Below are positions 7,652 to 15,364 of a stretch of 23,666 nucleotides of DNA, one piece after another. The position numbers and the translations under genes were made by a program. Numbering within the stretch: position 1 is the stretch's first letter; each line of letters starts with the position of its first letter. This stretch comes from an uncultured Bacilli bacterium. Its GTDB lineage: Bacteria; Bacillota_I; Bacilli_A; RF39; UBA660. The stretch is from contig CAJTUT010000012.1 in NCBI GenBank assembly GCA_910579455.1, positions 1-23,666 of the forward strand. Direction: 5' to 3'. The notes below the pieces were generated by a model. The model did not search any database and was not told the origin of the DNA. It saw nothing but the letters and a program-made list of their open reading frames with translations.

Positions 7652-8236
7652 TTAAACGTCTTTTTTCTCTATGATCTGATCAATTAATCCATATTCAAGA
7701 GCTTCCTTACTAGACATAAAGTAATCTCTTTCTGTATCCTGTTCAATAGTTTTAATATCCTTATTACACCTGCTTGCTAAGATGCTATTCAATTTTTCAC
7801 GACATTTTAAGATATGTTCAGCAGCGATTTTAATCTCTGTTGCTTGTCCTTGAGCTCCACCCAGAGGCTGATGAATCATAACCTCTGCATTAGGAAGAGC
7901 ATATCTTTTCTTATTGTGACCACAAGCGAGCAAAAAAGCCCCCATAGATGCAGCTATTCCAATACAAATGGTGGAAACATCGCTTTTTACAAAATTCATA
8001 GTATCATATATTGCCATACCAGCAGTAACAGACCCTCCAGGAGAATTAATATAAATAGAGATATCTTCATGGTTAATCGAGTCTAAATATAGTAACTCAG
8101 CAATGACATTGCTAGCAACAGAATCATTAATTTCACCGCTTAGTAGAATAATTCTTTCCTTTAACAATCTTGAAAAAATATCATAGCTTCGTTCACCGTT
8201 GATTTCCCTCTCTACTACCATTGGAACTAAATTCAT
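7652..8236 (-). CDS. clpP: ATP-dependent Clp protease proteolytic subunit ClpP
   Basis: A 194-residue serine peptidase that assembles into a double heptamer and degrades substrates delivered by ClpX, ClpC or similar ATPases. The catalytic triad is complete: Ser97 in GIAASMGAF, His122 in MIHQPLGG and Asp171 in TERDYFMS, at the positions expected for the family. The oligomer-handle sequence and SPGGSVTAGMAIYD oxyanion region are intact. The N-terminus (MNLVPMVVE) matches bacterial ClpP, which is processed or starts at VPMVIE. I chose ATG 8236 because AGGTGAT (8247-8241) lies 4 nt upstream; the earlier in-frame GTG 8245 is inside that site. It is transcribed against its neighbours and diverges from the nucleoside kinase. 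No convincing pair of CtsR heptads is visible upstream. Confidence 0.97.
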   Translation of the reverse strand: MNLVPMVVEREINGERSYDIFSRLLKERIILLSGEINDSVASNVIAELLYLDSINHEDISIYINSPGGSVTAGMAIYDTMNFVKSDVSTICIGIAASMGAFLLACGHNKKRYALPNAEVMIHQPLGGAQGQATEIKIAAEHILKCREKLNSILASRCNKDIKTIEQDTERDYFMSSKEALEYGLIDQIIEKKDV

Positions 8237-8303
8237 AATTATCACCTAATCCTATTTTACTGTATAATTTCATTAATTATACATTTTATAAACCGTCAAA
8301 ATA

Positions 8304-8312
8304 TGCTATAAT
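8304..8312 (+). promoter_or_regulatory. Extended -10 promoter of the nucleoside kinase gene
   Basis: TGCTATAAT (8304-8312) is a perfect extended -10. The -35 region at 17 bp (TTTTAT) is poor, as is common with extended -10 promoters. It lies in the 104-bp divergent interval with clpP. I found no clear clpP promoter in the reverse direction: TTGACG (8299-8294) has only TTAATG at 17 bp. Confidence 0.6.
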
Positions 8313-8340
8313 ATTATATATAGTAAAAAGGGTGATCATA

Positions 8341-9993
8341 ATGGATGAAACAATTAATGTAAATATTAATGGAGAAAAATATGCTTTTTTCAAAGGGATC
8401 TCTTTAGAAGAGGTAGCAAAAACATTTCAAAATACTTCTAAATATCCAATTATTTTAGCAAGGCTTAATAATTCTATCAAGGAATTAACTTATCAATTAA
8501 CTAAGGATTGTGCTGTAGAGTTTTTGGATTTGACATCGAGAGAAGGAAATAGGACCCATATCAGTGGCTTGACATTTGTTATTGTATATGCGGTGAAATC
8601 TTTATATGGAAGAAATGCAGATATTGTGATTCAGCATTCTCTGGATAAGGGAATTTATATAGAGACCAATTTTGAATTAAATGAAGAAAAAGTAGAGAAA
8701 ATAAAATCAGAAATGAAAAAAATTATATCCAGCGACTTAGATATTACAAAATTAACAATCGATAGATTAGAAGCAAAGAAATATTTTAAAACTATTAATG
8801 ATTTGCCAAAAGCCGGGGTAATGAAATATAATACGAATGATTATATTACCCTATATCGATTGGGAAATTTATATAATTACTTTTACAATGTTATGCCAAC
8901 CTCAACTGGAAAATTGAAGGATTTTGATCTAACATATATTAAAGATAACGGATTCATTTTACGATTTCCGACTACCTATATCTCTGATAAAATTAAGGAT
9001 TATCAGCATCATCCCCATATGTTTGAAGTGTTTAAAGAATATAGGGAATGGGCCAAGTTAATGAAAATAGAAAATTCTGTTGACTTAAACACTATCGTAG
9101 CAAGTGGGAATATAAATGATTTAATCCGAATAGATGAGACCCTACAGAGTAATAAATTATTGGAAATTGCTAAAATGATAAGTCAAAACAAAAGTATTAG
9201 AATTGTTCTCATGGCTGGCCCTTCATCATCTGGCAAAACTACCACTTCAAAAAAATTATCTATGTACCTTAGAAGTTTTGGATTAAAAATAAAAACTTTA
9301 TCTATGGATGACTACTTTTTAGATAAAGAAGAGACACCATTAGGAGAAGATGGAAAACCGGATTTTGAATGCTTAGAAGCGGTAGACTTAAAATTGTTTG
9401 ATACGCAAATTGAAAAATTGCTAAATGGTGAAGAAGTAACTCTTCCTACTTATAATTTCATTCTAGGAACTAAGGAATATAAAGAAAAGGCAAAACTTGA
9501 AAAGAATGAGATTTTAGTAATAGAGGGAATTCATGGACTAGATACTAATATCTTAACTAATATACCAAGAGAGAATAAATTTAAGATTTATCTATCGCCA
9601 TTAACAGAAATTAATATGGATAATCATAATCGTGTTTCAACTAGTGATAATAGAATCTTAAGAAGAATGATTCGAGATAATCGAACTAGGGGCTATGGCG
9701 TTGAAAAAACCTTAGAGGCATGGATAAAAGTAAGAAAAGGGGAAGAAAAATATATATTCCCATACCAAGATGATGCAGATGTTACCTTTAATACGGCCTT
9801 AATTTACGAAATTGGTGTATTAAAAACGTATGTAGAACCTCTTTTATATTCAGTAGATAGTGATTCTGAATATTATGAGGAAGCAAAAAGGTTAATAGAC
9901 TTTTTACGATTATTTTTACCGATACCTAGTGATGCTATACCGCAGGATTCCATATTAAGAGAATTTATTGGTGGAGGTTATTTTGGTATTTAA
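8341..9993 (+). CDS. Nucleoside kinase with TGS / ThrRS-like N-terminal region (uridine-kinase family)
   Basis: A 550-residue three-part protein. Residues 1-64 look like a TGS (ubiquitin-like) domain. About 65-240 resemble the threonyl-tRNA synthetase second additional domain; HH in YQHHPHM is in the expected area. From about 285 there is a P-loop kinase domain of the phosphoribulokinase/uridine kinase family, with Walker A GPSSSGKT (293-300), SMDDYF and VIEGIHGL motifs. This fused architecture is widespread in Firmicutes and is generally annotated as a nucleoside (uridine) kinase; it would phosphorylate uridine or a related nucleoside with ATP or GTP. The role of the ThrRS-like half is unknown and it lacks a synthetase catalytic core. 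ATG 8341 follows GGTGAT (8331-8336) by 4 nt. It is monocistronic and ends at a strong terminator. Confidence 0.85.
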   Translation: MDETINVNINGEKYAFFKGISLEEVAKTFQNTSKYPIILARLNNSIKELTYQLTKDCAVEFLDLTSREGNRTHISGLTFVIVYAVKSLYGRNADIVIQHSLDKGIYIETNFELNEEKVEKIKSEMKKIISSDLDITKLTIDRLEAKKYFKTINDLPKAGVMKYNTNDYITLYRLGNLYNYFYNVMPTSTGKLKDFDLTYIKDNGFILRFPTTYISDKIKDYQHHPHMFEVFKEYREWAKLMKIENSVDLNTIVASGNINDLIRIDETLQSNKLLEIAKMISQNKSIRIVLMAGPSSSGKTTTSKKLSMYLRSFGLKIKTLSMDDYFLDKEETPLGEDGKPDFECLEAVDLKLFDTQIEKLLNGEEVTLPTYNFILGTKEYKEKAKLEKNEILVIEGIHGLDTNILTNIPRENKFKIYLSPLTEINMDNHNRVSTSDNRILRRMIRDNRTRGYGVEKTLEAWIKVRKGEEKYIFPYQDDADVTFNTALIYEIGVLKTYVEPLLYSVDSDSEYYEEAKRLIDFLRLFLPIPSDAIPQDSILREFIGGGYFGI

Positions 9994-10004
9994 AAAACAA
10001 AAAT

Positions 10005-10037
10005 AAAGATACTTAGAAAACACTAAGATCTTTTTTT
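10005..10037 (+). terminator. Terminator after the nucleoside kinase gene
   Basis: AAAGAT-A-CTTAG (10005-10016), loop AAAACA, CTAAG-ATCTTT (10023-10033). The stem is 11 bp with one bulged A, and a seven-T run (10031-10037) overlaps its 3' arm. Confidence 0.85.
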
Positions 10038-10066
10038 GTAAATAGCCAGAATAAAATAAAAATATA

Positions 10067-10095
10067 TTGAAATAAAATGGGTATAAATATATAAT
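10067..10095 (+). promoter_or_regulatory. gap promoter
   Basis: TTGAAA (10067-10072), a 17-bp spacer and TATAAT (10090-10095). The predicted transcript start is near 10102, at the ribosome binding site AAGGAG. There is no room for a CggR-type operator and leader, and no cggR gene is present. Confidence 0.75.
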
Positions 10096-10115
10096 GAAAA
10101 TAAGGAGATGATAAA

Positions 10116-11123
10116 GTGATAAAAGTAGCAATTAATGGTTTTGGAAGAATAGGAAGACTTTCATTCAGACAATTATTTGAGCTAGAAGGATATGAAGTAG
10201 TAGCAATCAATGATTTGACTAGTCCTGATATGTTAGCCCATCTATTAAAATATGATACTGCTCAGAAAAGATATGAGGGACATACAATAGAGGCACTAGA
10301 GGATGCTATTATAGTAGATAATCAAACAATAAGTATATATAAGGAACAGGATCCTAATAATTTACCATGGAAGGAGTTAGATGTGGATGTAGTATTAGAA
10401 TGTACAGGATTTTTTGCATCTAAGGAAAAGGCATCTGCTCATATAAAAGCAGGAGCAAAAAAGGTGATTATATCAGCTCCAGCTGGAAATGATTTAAAAA
10501 CAATCGTTTATGGGGTAAATGAAAGTACTTTGACAAGTGAAGATCAAGTGATTAGTGCAGCCAGTTGTACTACAAACTGTTTAGCACCAATGGCAAGTGC
10601 TCTAAATAATTATGCAAAAATAGAAAGTGGTATTATGACAACTGTACATGCCTATACTGGTGATCAAATGATATTAGATGGACCACACCGTAAAGGAGAT
10701 TTAAGAAGAGCTAGAGCAGGTGCATCTAATATTGTTCCAAATTCAACAGGTGCAGCTAAGGCTATTGGACTTGTAATTCCAGAGTTAAATGGTAAATTGA
10801 TAGGATCCGCTCAAAGAGTTCCTGTAATCACTGGATCTACTACAATTTTAGTAGCAGTAGTAAAGGGAACTGATATCACAGTTGACAAAATAAACGAGAT
10901 AATGAAAAAGGCAGCAAATGAATCATTTGGATATACAGAAGAACCTTTAGTATCTACAGATATTATTGGAACTAGATATGGATCTATTTTTGATGCTACA
11001 CAAACTTTGGTATCTAAAGTGGATGAGAATACTTATCAGGTTCAGGTAGTGGCATGGTATGATAATGAAAATGGGTACACTTCCCAAATGATTAGAACTG
11101 CAAAATATTTAATGCAAAAATAA
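10116..11123 (+). CDS. gap: Glyceraldehyde-3-phosphate dehydrogenase, type I
   Basis: A 335-residue cytosolic glycolytic enzyme that oxidatively phosphorylates glyceraldehyde 3-phosphate to 1,3-bisphosphoglycerate with reduction of NAD+. The Rossmann motif INGFGRIGR is at residues 6-14, and the acidic residue after the second strand (AIND, residue 33) favours NAD+. The active-site Cys151 is in ASCTTNC and His178 in VHAY. The S-loop RKGDLRRARAGASNIVP is intact, with GD in place of the more usual AD before LRRAR. The start is GTG 10116, preceded by AAGGAG 8 nt upstream. It is monocistronic between two strong terminators. The next glycolytic gene, pgk, is a kilobase further on and belongs to a separate operon. 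Confidence 0.97.
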   Translation: MIKVAINGFGRIGRLSFRQLFELEGYEVVAINDLTSPDMLAHLLKYDTAQKRYEGHTIEALEDAIIVDNQTISIYKEQDPNNLPWKELDVDVVLECTGFFASKEKASAHIKAGAKKVIISAPAGNDLKTIVYGVNESTLTSEDQVISAASCTTNCLAPMASALNNYAKIESGIMTTVHAYTGDQMILDGPHRKGDLRRARAGASNIVPNSTGAAKAIGLVIPELNGKLIGSAQRVPVITGSTTILVAVVKGTDITVDKINEIMKKAANESFGYTEEPLVSTDIIGTRYGSIFDATQTLVSKVDENTYQVQVVAWYDNENGYTSQMIRTAKYLMQK

Positions 11124-11150
11124 AAAATTGGAAAGTTCCAATTTTTTTTG
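11121..11150. terminator. Bidirectional terminator between gap and the small membrane ORF
   Basis: AAAAATTGGAA (11123-11133) and TTCCAATTTTT (11136-11146) form a perfect stem around AAGT, with T runs on the gap side (11142-11149) and, read in reverse, TTTTTTATTTTT. It overlaps the gap stop codon and serves convergent transcripts from both sides. Confidence 0.9.
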
Positions 11151-11160
11151 GTTGGTTTTG

Positions 11161-11301
11161 TTAACAATTATTAGGATTTCCTCTAAATCCACTTCCTGGG
11201 AATAAGAAGAATATAATGATTACTACAATGATAATAGCCCAAATCCAACCAGAGCCATAATTGTCGTTGTTATTATTACAACAAGCAGGATATACGTACA
11301 T
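11161..11301 (-). CDS. Small membrane protein (46 residues), YjcZ-like
   Basis: ATG 11301-11299 to TAA 11163-11161 encodes 46 residues. A polar N-terminus with a Cys-Cys pair and an Asn/Asp-rich stretch (CCNNNNDN, residues 7-14) leads via YGSGW into one strongly hydrophobic helix (about residues 19-34, mostly Ile, Val, Phe). A short Gly/Asn tail with a terminal Cys ends it. GAAAGGGGG (11319-11311) is a strong ribosome binding site 9 nt upstream. The Gly-rich lead-in plus a single Ile/Val helix recalls the short YjcZ/sporulation-type membrane peptides of Bacilli, but that resemblance is weak. The stretch between gap and the zinc-ribbon gene contains nothing else obvious. I am fairly confident that it is translated; its role is unknown. 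Confidence 0.7.
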   Translation of the reverse strand: MYVYPACCNNNNDNYGSGWIWAIIIVVIIIFFLFPGSGFRGNPNNC

Positions 11302-11415
11302 AATACAAATCCCCCTTTCAATATAATATATTAAGAAAGGAAAAAAACTAATATAATAGTAACCTATGAAACAGAAAGAAAAAGTATATAATAGATTATA
11401 TTTTGATAAAAAATA

Positions 11416-11424
11416 TGATAAAAT
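11416..11424 (+). promoter_or_regulatory. Possible extended -10 for the zinc-ribbon/pgk operon
   Basis: TGATAAAAT (11416-11424) fits an extended -10 and lies 23 nt upstream of the zinc-ribbon gene start. TTGATA (11403-11408) is too close to serve as its -35. The whole 11320-11440 interval is A/T-rich with several alternative -10-like hexamers. Confidence 0.35.
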
Positions 11425-11447
11425 AGAATATAGAATGGAGGAAAATT

Positions 11448-12464
11448 ATGTATTGTTCAAAGTGCGGTAATAAAATAGAGGAACATGCTAATTTCTGTGG
11501 AGGTTGTGGTGCTAGCCCGAATACGAATACTCCCTCATATAACTATGATTATGGAAAGAGATACGTTGGAGAGGAGGATTTTAAAAAGGCATATGTTGGA
11601 AATAACTATGATAATATAAAAAATGGAAAATTTTCTATTCCGATGTTCTTTTTTGGGGCCTATTATTTATTTTATAGAAAAATGTGGCTGTATGCCCTTT
11701 TGTGGATCGCAATGATAGTAGGAACTAATGTTGGATCCTTTGTATATCATGATAACTATTTTTGTTTTATTCCAGTTATACTTAGTATAATTATGGCGTT
11801 TAATTTTAATAAGTTATATTTAAGAATAGTAGATAAAAGGGTAGAGGTTATCAAGCAAAAAAATTCTGATAAGTCTAGTCAGGAGATATTAGAACAATGT
11901 CGAAAAAAAGGTGGAGTTAGTATTCTAGCAGTTATCTTGTTAGTTATTTTTATAACTATAGTGGTTACGTCTATTTTGATTGGATTGATTATAGATACCA
12001 TTAGCAAAGACATTAGGCACAATAAATGGATACACACTAACAACTCGAGTCAACTAAATTATACAGTACCAGAAATTTTTGAATCAGGAGGATATAATAG
12101 TGGTGCTTATCAAAGTTTTGGTTATTATGAAACGTCTGATGCCTGCTACATTAATATAATGAATTATAAAAACTACTCAAACCAAACGGAAGAAGAGTAT
12201 TTAAAGACCAGAGTTTCTACCAACTTAGGAGATCAAGTGAGTGAAATTCAAACTAAAAATATTAACGGAAAGGTTTGGAAATATGTAGAGGTTGTATCAA
12301 ACAGGAAAATAATCTACTATTATGTAGCGATACATAATGAAAAAATTTATCAAGTACAATATACAATTTCAAAAGATGATAATAAATTATGTTCAAACGG
12401 ATATAATAATTTTATCAATTCACTAACATTTGAGGATAGAAAACATAATATGGATACAATATAA
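11448..12464 (+). CDS. Zinc-ribbon, DUF2628-like membrane protein
   Basis: A 338-residue protein in four parts. Residues 1-21 are a zinc ribbon with four Cys in two CxxC pairs (C3, C6, C17, C20). A Tyr-rich linker contains KAYVGNNYDNI. About residues 62-125 resemble DUF2628, with FFFGAYYLFYRKMW and two hydrophobic segments. A third transmembrane helix (about 157-184) is followed by a roughly 150-residue polar domain, probably outside the membrane. That tail contains YxTSDACYINIMNYKNYS and a late KIYQVQYTI strand, suggesting a beta-rich domain. I do not recognise a function. The ribosome binding site GGAGG lies 6 nt upstream. Only 25 nt separate it from pgk, without a terminator, so it appears to be the first gene of the glycolytic operon. 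A membrane sensor or adaptor role is conceivable but unproven. Confidence 0.75.
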   Translation: MYCSKCGNKIEEHANFCGGCGASPNTNTPSYNYDYGKRYVGEEDFKKAYVGNNYDNIKNGKFSIPMFFFGAYYLFYRKMWLYALLWIAMIVGTNVGSFVYHDNYFCFIPVILSIIMAFNFNKLYLRIVDKRVEVIKQKNSDKSSQEILEQCRKKGGVSILAVILLVIFITIVVTSILIGLIIDTISKDIRHNKWIHTNNSSQLNYTVPEIFESGGYNSGAYQSFGYYETSDACYINIMNYKNYSNQTEEEYLKTRVSTNLGDQVSEIQTKNINGKVWKYVEVVSNRKIIYYYVAIHNEKIYQVQYTISKDDNKLCSNGYNNFINSLTFEDRKHNMDTI

Positions 12465-12489
12465 AAAAGAAAAGGTAAGGTAATGGAGA

Positions 12490-13662
12490 ATGAAGAAAAT
12501 CGAAGATTTAAACATGGAAGGTAAAAAAGTTTTAATTCGTTGTGATTTTAATGTGCCAATAAAAAATGGTAGGATCATAGATGATACTAGAATAAAAGAA
12601 AGTTTAAAAACGATACACTATTGTATAGATCATCATGCAAAAATTATTTTATTTTCACATTTGGGTAGAATTAAGGAAGAAGAGGATCTAAAGAAGAATA
12701 CCTTGTTACCTGTTTCAAAAAGACTTAGTAAATTGTTAGATAAGAAAGTTATTTTTATAGAAGAGACTAGAGGAAAAAAATTAGAAAAAGCAATTGAAGA
12801 GCTACAAGAGGGAGAAATCATATTAGTTCAAAATACAAGATATGAGGATTTAGATGGAAAAAAAGAAAGCAATAATGATGAGGAATTAGGTAAATATTGG
12901 GCTTCATTGGGAGATCTCTTTATTAACGATGCCTTTGGAACAATTCATCGATCTCATGCATCAAATGTTGGGATTGCTTCTCATATAGAAAGTGCAACTG
13001 GGTTTCTAGTAGAAAAAGAATTGAATGTATTATCTTCTCTAAATAGTTGTGAAAAACCATTTATTGTGATTTTAGGAGGAGCTAAGATAAATGACAAAAT
13101 AGGTGTAATAGAAAAATTAGTAACCAAGGCTGATTATATTCTAATAGGAGGCGGTATGGCATTTACTTTCTTACAAAGTGAAGGGTATAATGTAGGGGCT
13201 TCCATTGTAGATTATGACAGGATTGATTTTTGCACTAAAATATTAAAAAAATATTCATCCAAGATTTTATTACCAGTTGATGTTAATGTAACAACAGAAT
13301 ATAATAATGACTCACTAAATAAGGTGAAAGAGATTACAGAAATTGCAGAGAATGAAATGGGTCTGGATATCGGGGACAGAACGATAGAAATATATCAGAA
13401 CTATTTAAAAGATGCAAAAACAGTTTTATGGAATGGACCATTAGGGGTGTACGAATTTGAAAAATATAAAAATGGAACAAAAAAAATTATGAAATTTTTA
13501 GTAGATCACAATATTAGAACAATATTAGGCGGTGGTGATATTGTAGCAGCAGCATCCCTTATGAAAATGAAAGACAAGGTATATCATGCATCGACAGGAG
13601 GGGGAGCCACCCTAGAATACTTAGAAGAAAAAAAATTACCAGGTTTAGAAATAATAAAGTAG
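12490..13662 (+). CDS. pgk: Phosphoglycerate kinase
   Basis: A 390-residue two-domain enzyme that transfers phosphate from 1,3-bisphosphoglycerate to ADP in glycolysis. Hallmarks are VLIRCDFNVPI near the N-terminus, FINDAFGTIHRSHAS (substrate-binding His and Arg), LGGAKINDKIGVI, GGGMAFTF, LWNGPLGVYEFEKY and the C-terminal GGGDIVAAA, where most family members have GGGDSxAA. The length is slightly below the typical 394-400. The start ATG 12490 has AAGGTAAGG about 9 nt upstream; GGAG directly before it is too close to count. The next gene begins 8 nt after the stop. It is separated from gap, unlike in B. subtilis, where gap, pgk and tpi are contiguous. Confidence 0.97.
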   Translation: MKKIEDLNMEGKKVLIRCDFNVPIKNGRIIDDTRIKESLKTIHYCIDHHAKIILFSHLGRIKEEEDLKKNTLLPVSKRLSKLLDKKVIFIEETRGKKLEKAIEELQEGEIILVQNTRYEDLDGKKESNNDEELGKYWASLGDLFINDAFGTIHRSHASNVGIASHIESATGFLVEKELNVLSSLNSCEKPFIVILGGAKINDKIGVIEKLVTKADYILIGGGMAFTFLQSEGYNVGASIVDYDRIDFCTKILKKYSSKILLPVDVNVTTEYNNDSLNKVKEITEIAENEMGLDIGDRTIEIYQNYLKDAKTVLWNGPLGVYEFEKYKNGTKKIMKFLVDHNIRTILGGGDIVAAASLMKMKDKVYHASTGGGATLEYLEEKKLPGLEIIK

Positions 13663-13670
13663 GTGGAGTA

Positions 13671-14135
13671 ATGAATTTAATTATAGTAAACCCAGATAGT
13701 AAGCAACATATTATGAGTATTAGAGATTTTTCAAACGAGGTAGGGAAAGAGCTAGAAATTATATCAGCCCTTAAAAGAGTGGAAAAAGAAAGTGAAAGTA
13801 TAAATAGTAATACGATTTGTGAAATGGCAATGTCCATGATGGGACAAAAGGTTCAGAACTTAGCAATCATTCAAGGAACCAGAGATAATAGGTTAATAGA
13901 GCTTACCATCATAAATCAAAAAGATGGAGATAACGAAAAAAATCGAGATTTTATCAAAAAAACGACAGACTATTCCTTTAATCAGCTAAATGCTGAAACC
14001 ATTGTTATTTTTTCAAATCATCAGGATAAAGCATTAGAAGCATTAGGGTATGAATCCCTAGGAAATGATCCAGGAATGATCCCTTATATTAAAGACCGAG
14101 AAAAAACGGTAGGAATAGGGATGAAAAGGGTATGA
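13671..14135 (+). CDS. GNAT-like protein within the glycolytic operon, function unknown
   Basis: A 154-residue soluble protein with a predicted mixed alpha/beta pattern. The second half (from about residue 95) reads like the C-terminal half of a GNAT fold: a helix followed by AETIVIFSN (strand), then QDKALEALGYESLG (helix plus loop) and a final strand near the C-terminus. The canonical acetyl-CoA loop (Q/RxxGxG/A) is not evident, so enzymatic activity is doubtful. Hydrophobic Cys/Met-rich CEMAMSMMG marks the middle. The ribosome binding site GGTGGAG lies just upstream; the stop TGA (14133-14135) overlaps the next ATG as ATGA. It is firmly inside the pgk-tpiA operon. The name is a fold-level guess. 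Confidence 0.6.
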   Translation: MNLIIVNPDSKQHIMSIRDFSNEVGKELEIISALKRVEKESESINSNTICEMAMSMMGQKVQNLAIIQGTRDNRLIELTIINQKDGDNEKNRDFIKKTTDYSFNQLNAETIVIFSNHQDKALEALGYESLGNDPGMIPYIKDREKTVGIGMKRV

Positions 14136-15364
14136 GAATCGGGATCTTTACAGAAACATATACTCCCTACATCAGTGGATTAGTGACAAGCGTAGTTGCA
14201 TTAAAAACAGCGTTAGAGAAAAAGGGACATCAGGTTTATGTGGTAACAGCTAATTTAGAATCCTATCATTATAATTACGATGAAAAAGAACATATTTTGC
14301 GTATTCCAGGAATTCCAACAGGAATATACAATTCAAGATTAACCAGCATTTATCCAATTCAAGCAGTAAACAAAATTAAAAGTTGGAAATTAGATGTAAT
14401 ACACTCCCAAACAGAATTTGCTATAGGACTTTTTGCAAGACTCTTTGCAAAACAATTTAATATTCCGCTAGTACATACTTATCATACTATGTATGAAGAC
14501 TACATTCATTACATTAATCGCGGTTATTTTGATCGATCAAGTAAAAAGATTTTAGAATATTTGACAAAATTTTACTGTGATAAAACGGCGTCAGAGTTAA
14601 TTGTACCAACTAATAAAACTTATAAATTATTTAAAGAAAAGTATAAATTTGAGAAAAATATTCATATTGTTCCTACTGGAATGGAAGTAGAAAGGTTTTT
14701 TAAGGAAAATATTGATAGAAAGAAAGTAGAGAAGTTAAGAAAAAGCTTAAATATAACCAAAAAAGATATTGTTATTATTTTTGTAGGAAGACTAGGAGAA
14801 GAAAAAAATATTGACTTTTTATTAAAGGCACAAAAAAGGTTAAATCAAAAAATATCAAATATAAAATTTTTAATTGTGGGAGACGGTCCAGACAGAGAAC
14901 GGTATGAAAAAATATGTAAAAAATTAGGGATTACTCAAAATGTGATTTTTACTGGAAAAGTTGCTTGGGACGAAATCCCTAACTATTATCAACTTGCCAG
15001 TATTTTTGCAACGGCATCAAAAACTGAAACACAGGGATTAACCATTATTGAAACTATGGCTGCAGGAGTGACACCTGTATGTATTAATGATGAGGCTTTT
15101 TTAACGGCGATTACCAATAAATTAAATGGATTTATTTTTAATACAGAGGAAGAATATCAGGATATTATAATGATGCTATCTAAGAAGAAAGTGGAAAGAG
15201 AAAGGGTAAGTAGGCAAGCTAGAATTCAAGCAGAACATTTTTCATCTGCTCAATTTGCAGAAAATGTTTTAGTAGTTTATAGACGTGCCATAGAAAATAA
15301 AAATAAATATCGATTTGGCTTTTTATCAAAAATTAGTAAAAAACTAAAGGGGGAGGACAAATGA
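14132..15364 (+). CDS. GT4 glycosyltransferase, 1,2-diacylglycerol 3-glucosyltransferase type
   Basis: A 410-residue GT-B-fold retaining glycosyltransferase. The N-terminal MRIGIFTETYTPYISGLVTSV, the HTYHTMYEDYIHYI segment (about residues 113-127) and the C-terminal E-x7-E motif (E299/E307 in ETQGLTIIE) match the diacylglycerol glucosyltransferases of Acholeplasma and streptococci. These use UDP-glucose to make monoglucosyldiacylglycerol at the inner membrane face, a membrane lipid and often the anchor of lipoteichoic acid. The central IIFVGRLGEEKNIDFLL is the typical start of the nucleotide-binding domain. The basic C-terminal tail (RFGFLSKISKKLK) could bind anionic lipid. It overlaps both neighbours by 4 nt (ATGA), so it is co-translated with the GNAT-like protein and tpiA. 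Sugar donor and acceptor are inferred from family similarity. Confidence 0.85.
   Translation: MRIGIFTETYTPYISGLVTSVVALKTALEKKGHQVYVVTANLESYHYNYDEKEHILRIPGIPTGIYNSRLTSIYPIQAVNKIKSWKLDVIHSQTEFAIGLFARLFAKQFNIPLVHTYHTMYEDYIHYINRGYFDRSSKKILEYLTKFYCDKTASELIVPTNKTYKLFKEKYKFEKNIHIVPTGMEVERFFKENIDRKKVEKLRKSLNITKKDIVIIFVGRLGEEKNIDFLLKAQKRLNQKISNIKFLIVGDGPDRERYEKICKKLGITQNVIFTGKVAWDEIPNYYQLASIFATASKTETQGLTIIETMAAGVTPVCINDEAFLTAITNKLNGFIFNTEEEYQDIIMMLSKKKVERERVSRQARIQAEHFSSAQFAENVLVVYRRAIENKNKYRFGFLSKISKKLKGEDK

Noticed and set aside
7607..7657. Inverted GTTTAAC/GTTAAAC pair and AAACCAGGTTT palindrome near the clpP 3' end as an attachment site or operator
   Set aside because: The repeats are short and A/T-rich, the pair partly overlaps the clpP stop codon, and there is no integrase or insertion nearby.
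8237..8340. CtsR operator between clpP and the nucleoside kinase
   Set aside because: Only one heptad-like CGTCAAA is present; the tandem GGTCAAA pair needed for CtsR is not seen.
13559..13837. 92-residue minus-strand ORF over the pgk 3' end
   Set aside because: It is antisense to pgk and the GNAT-like gene, and lacks any recognisable feature or start context.
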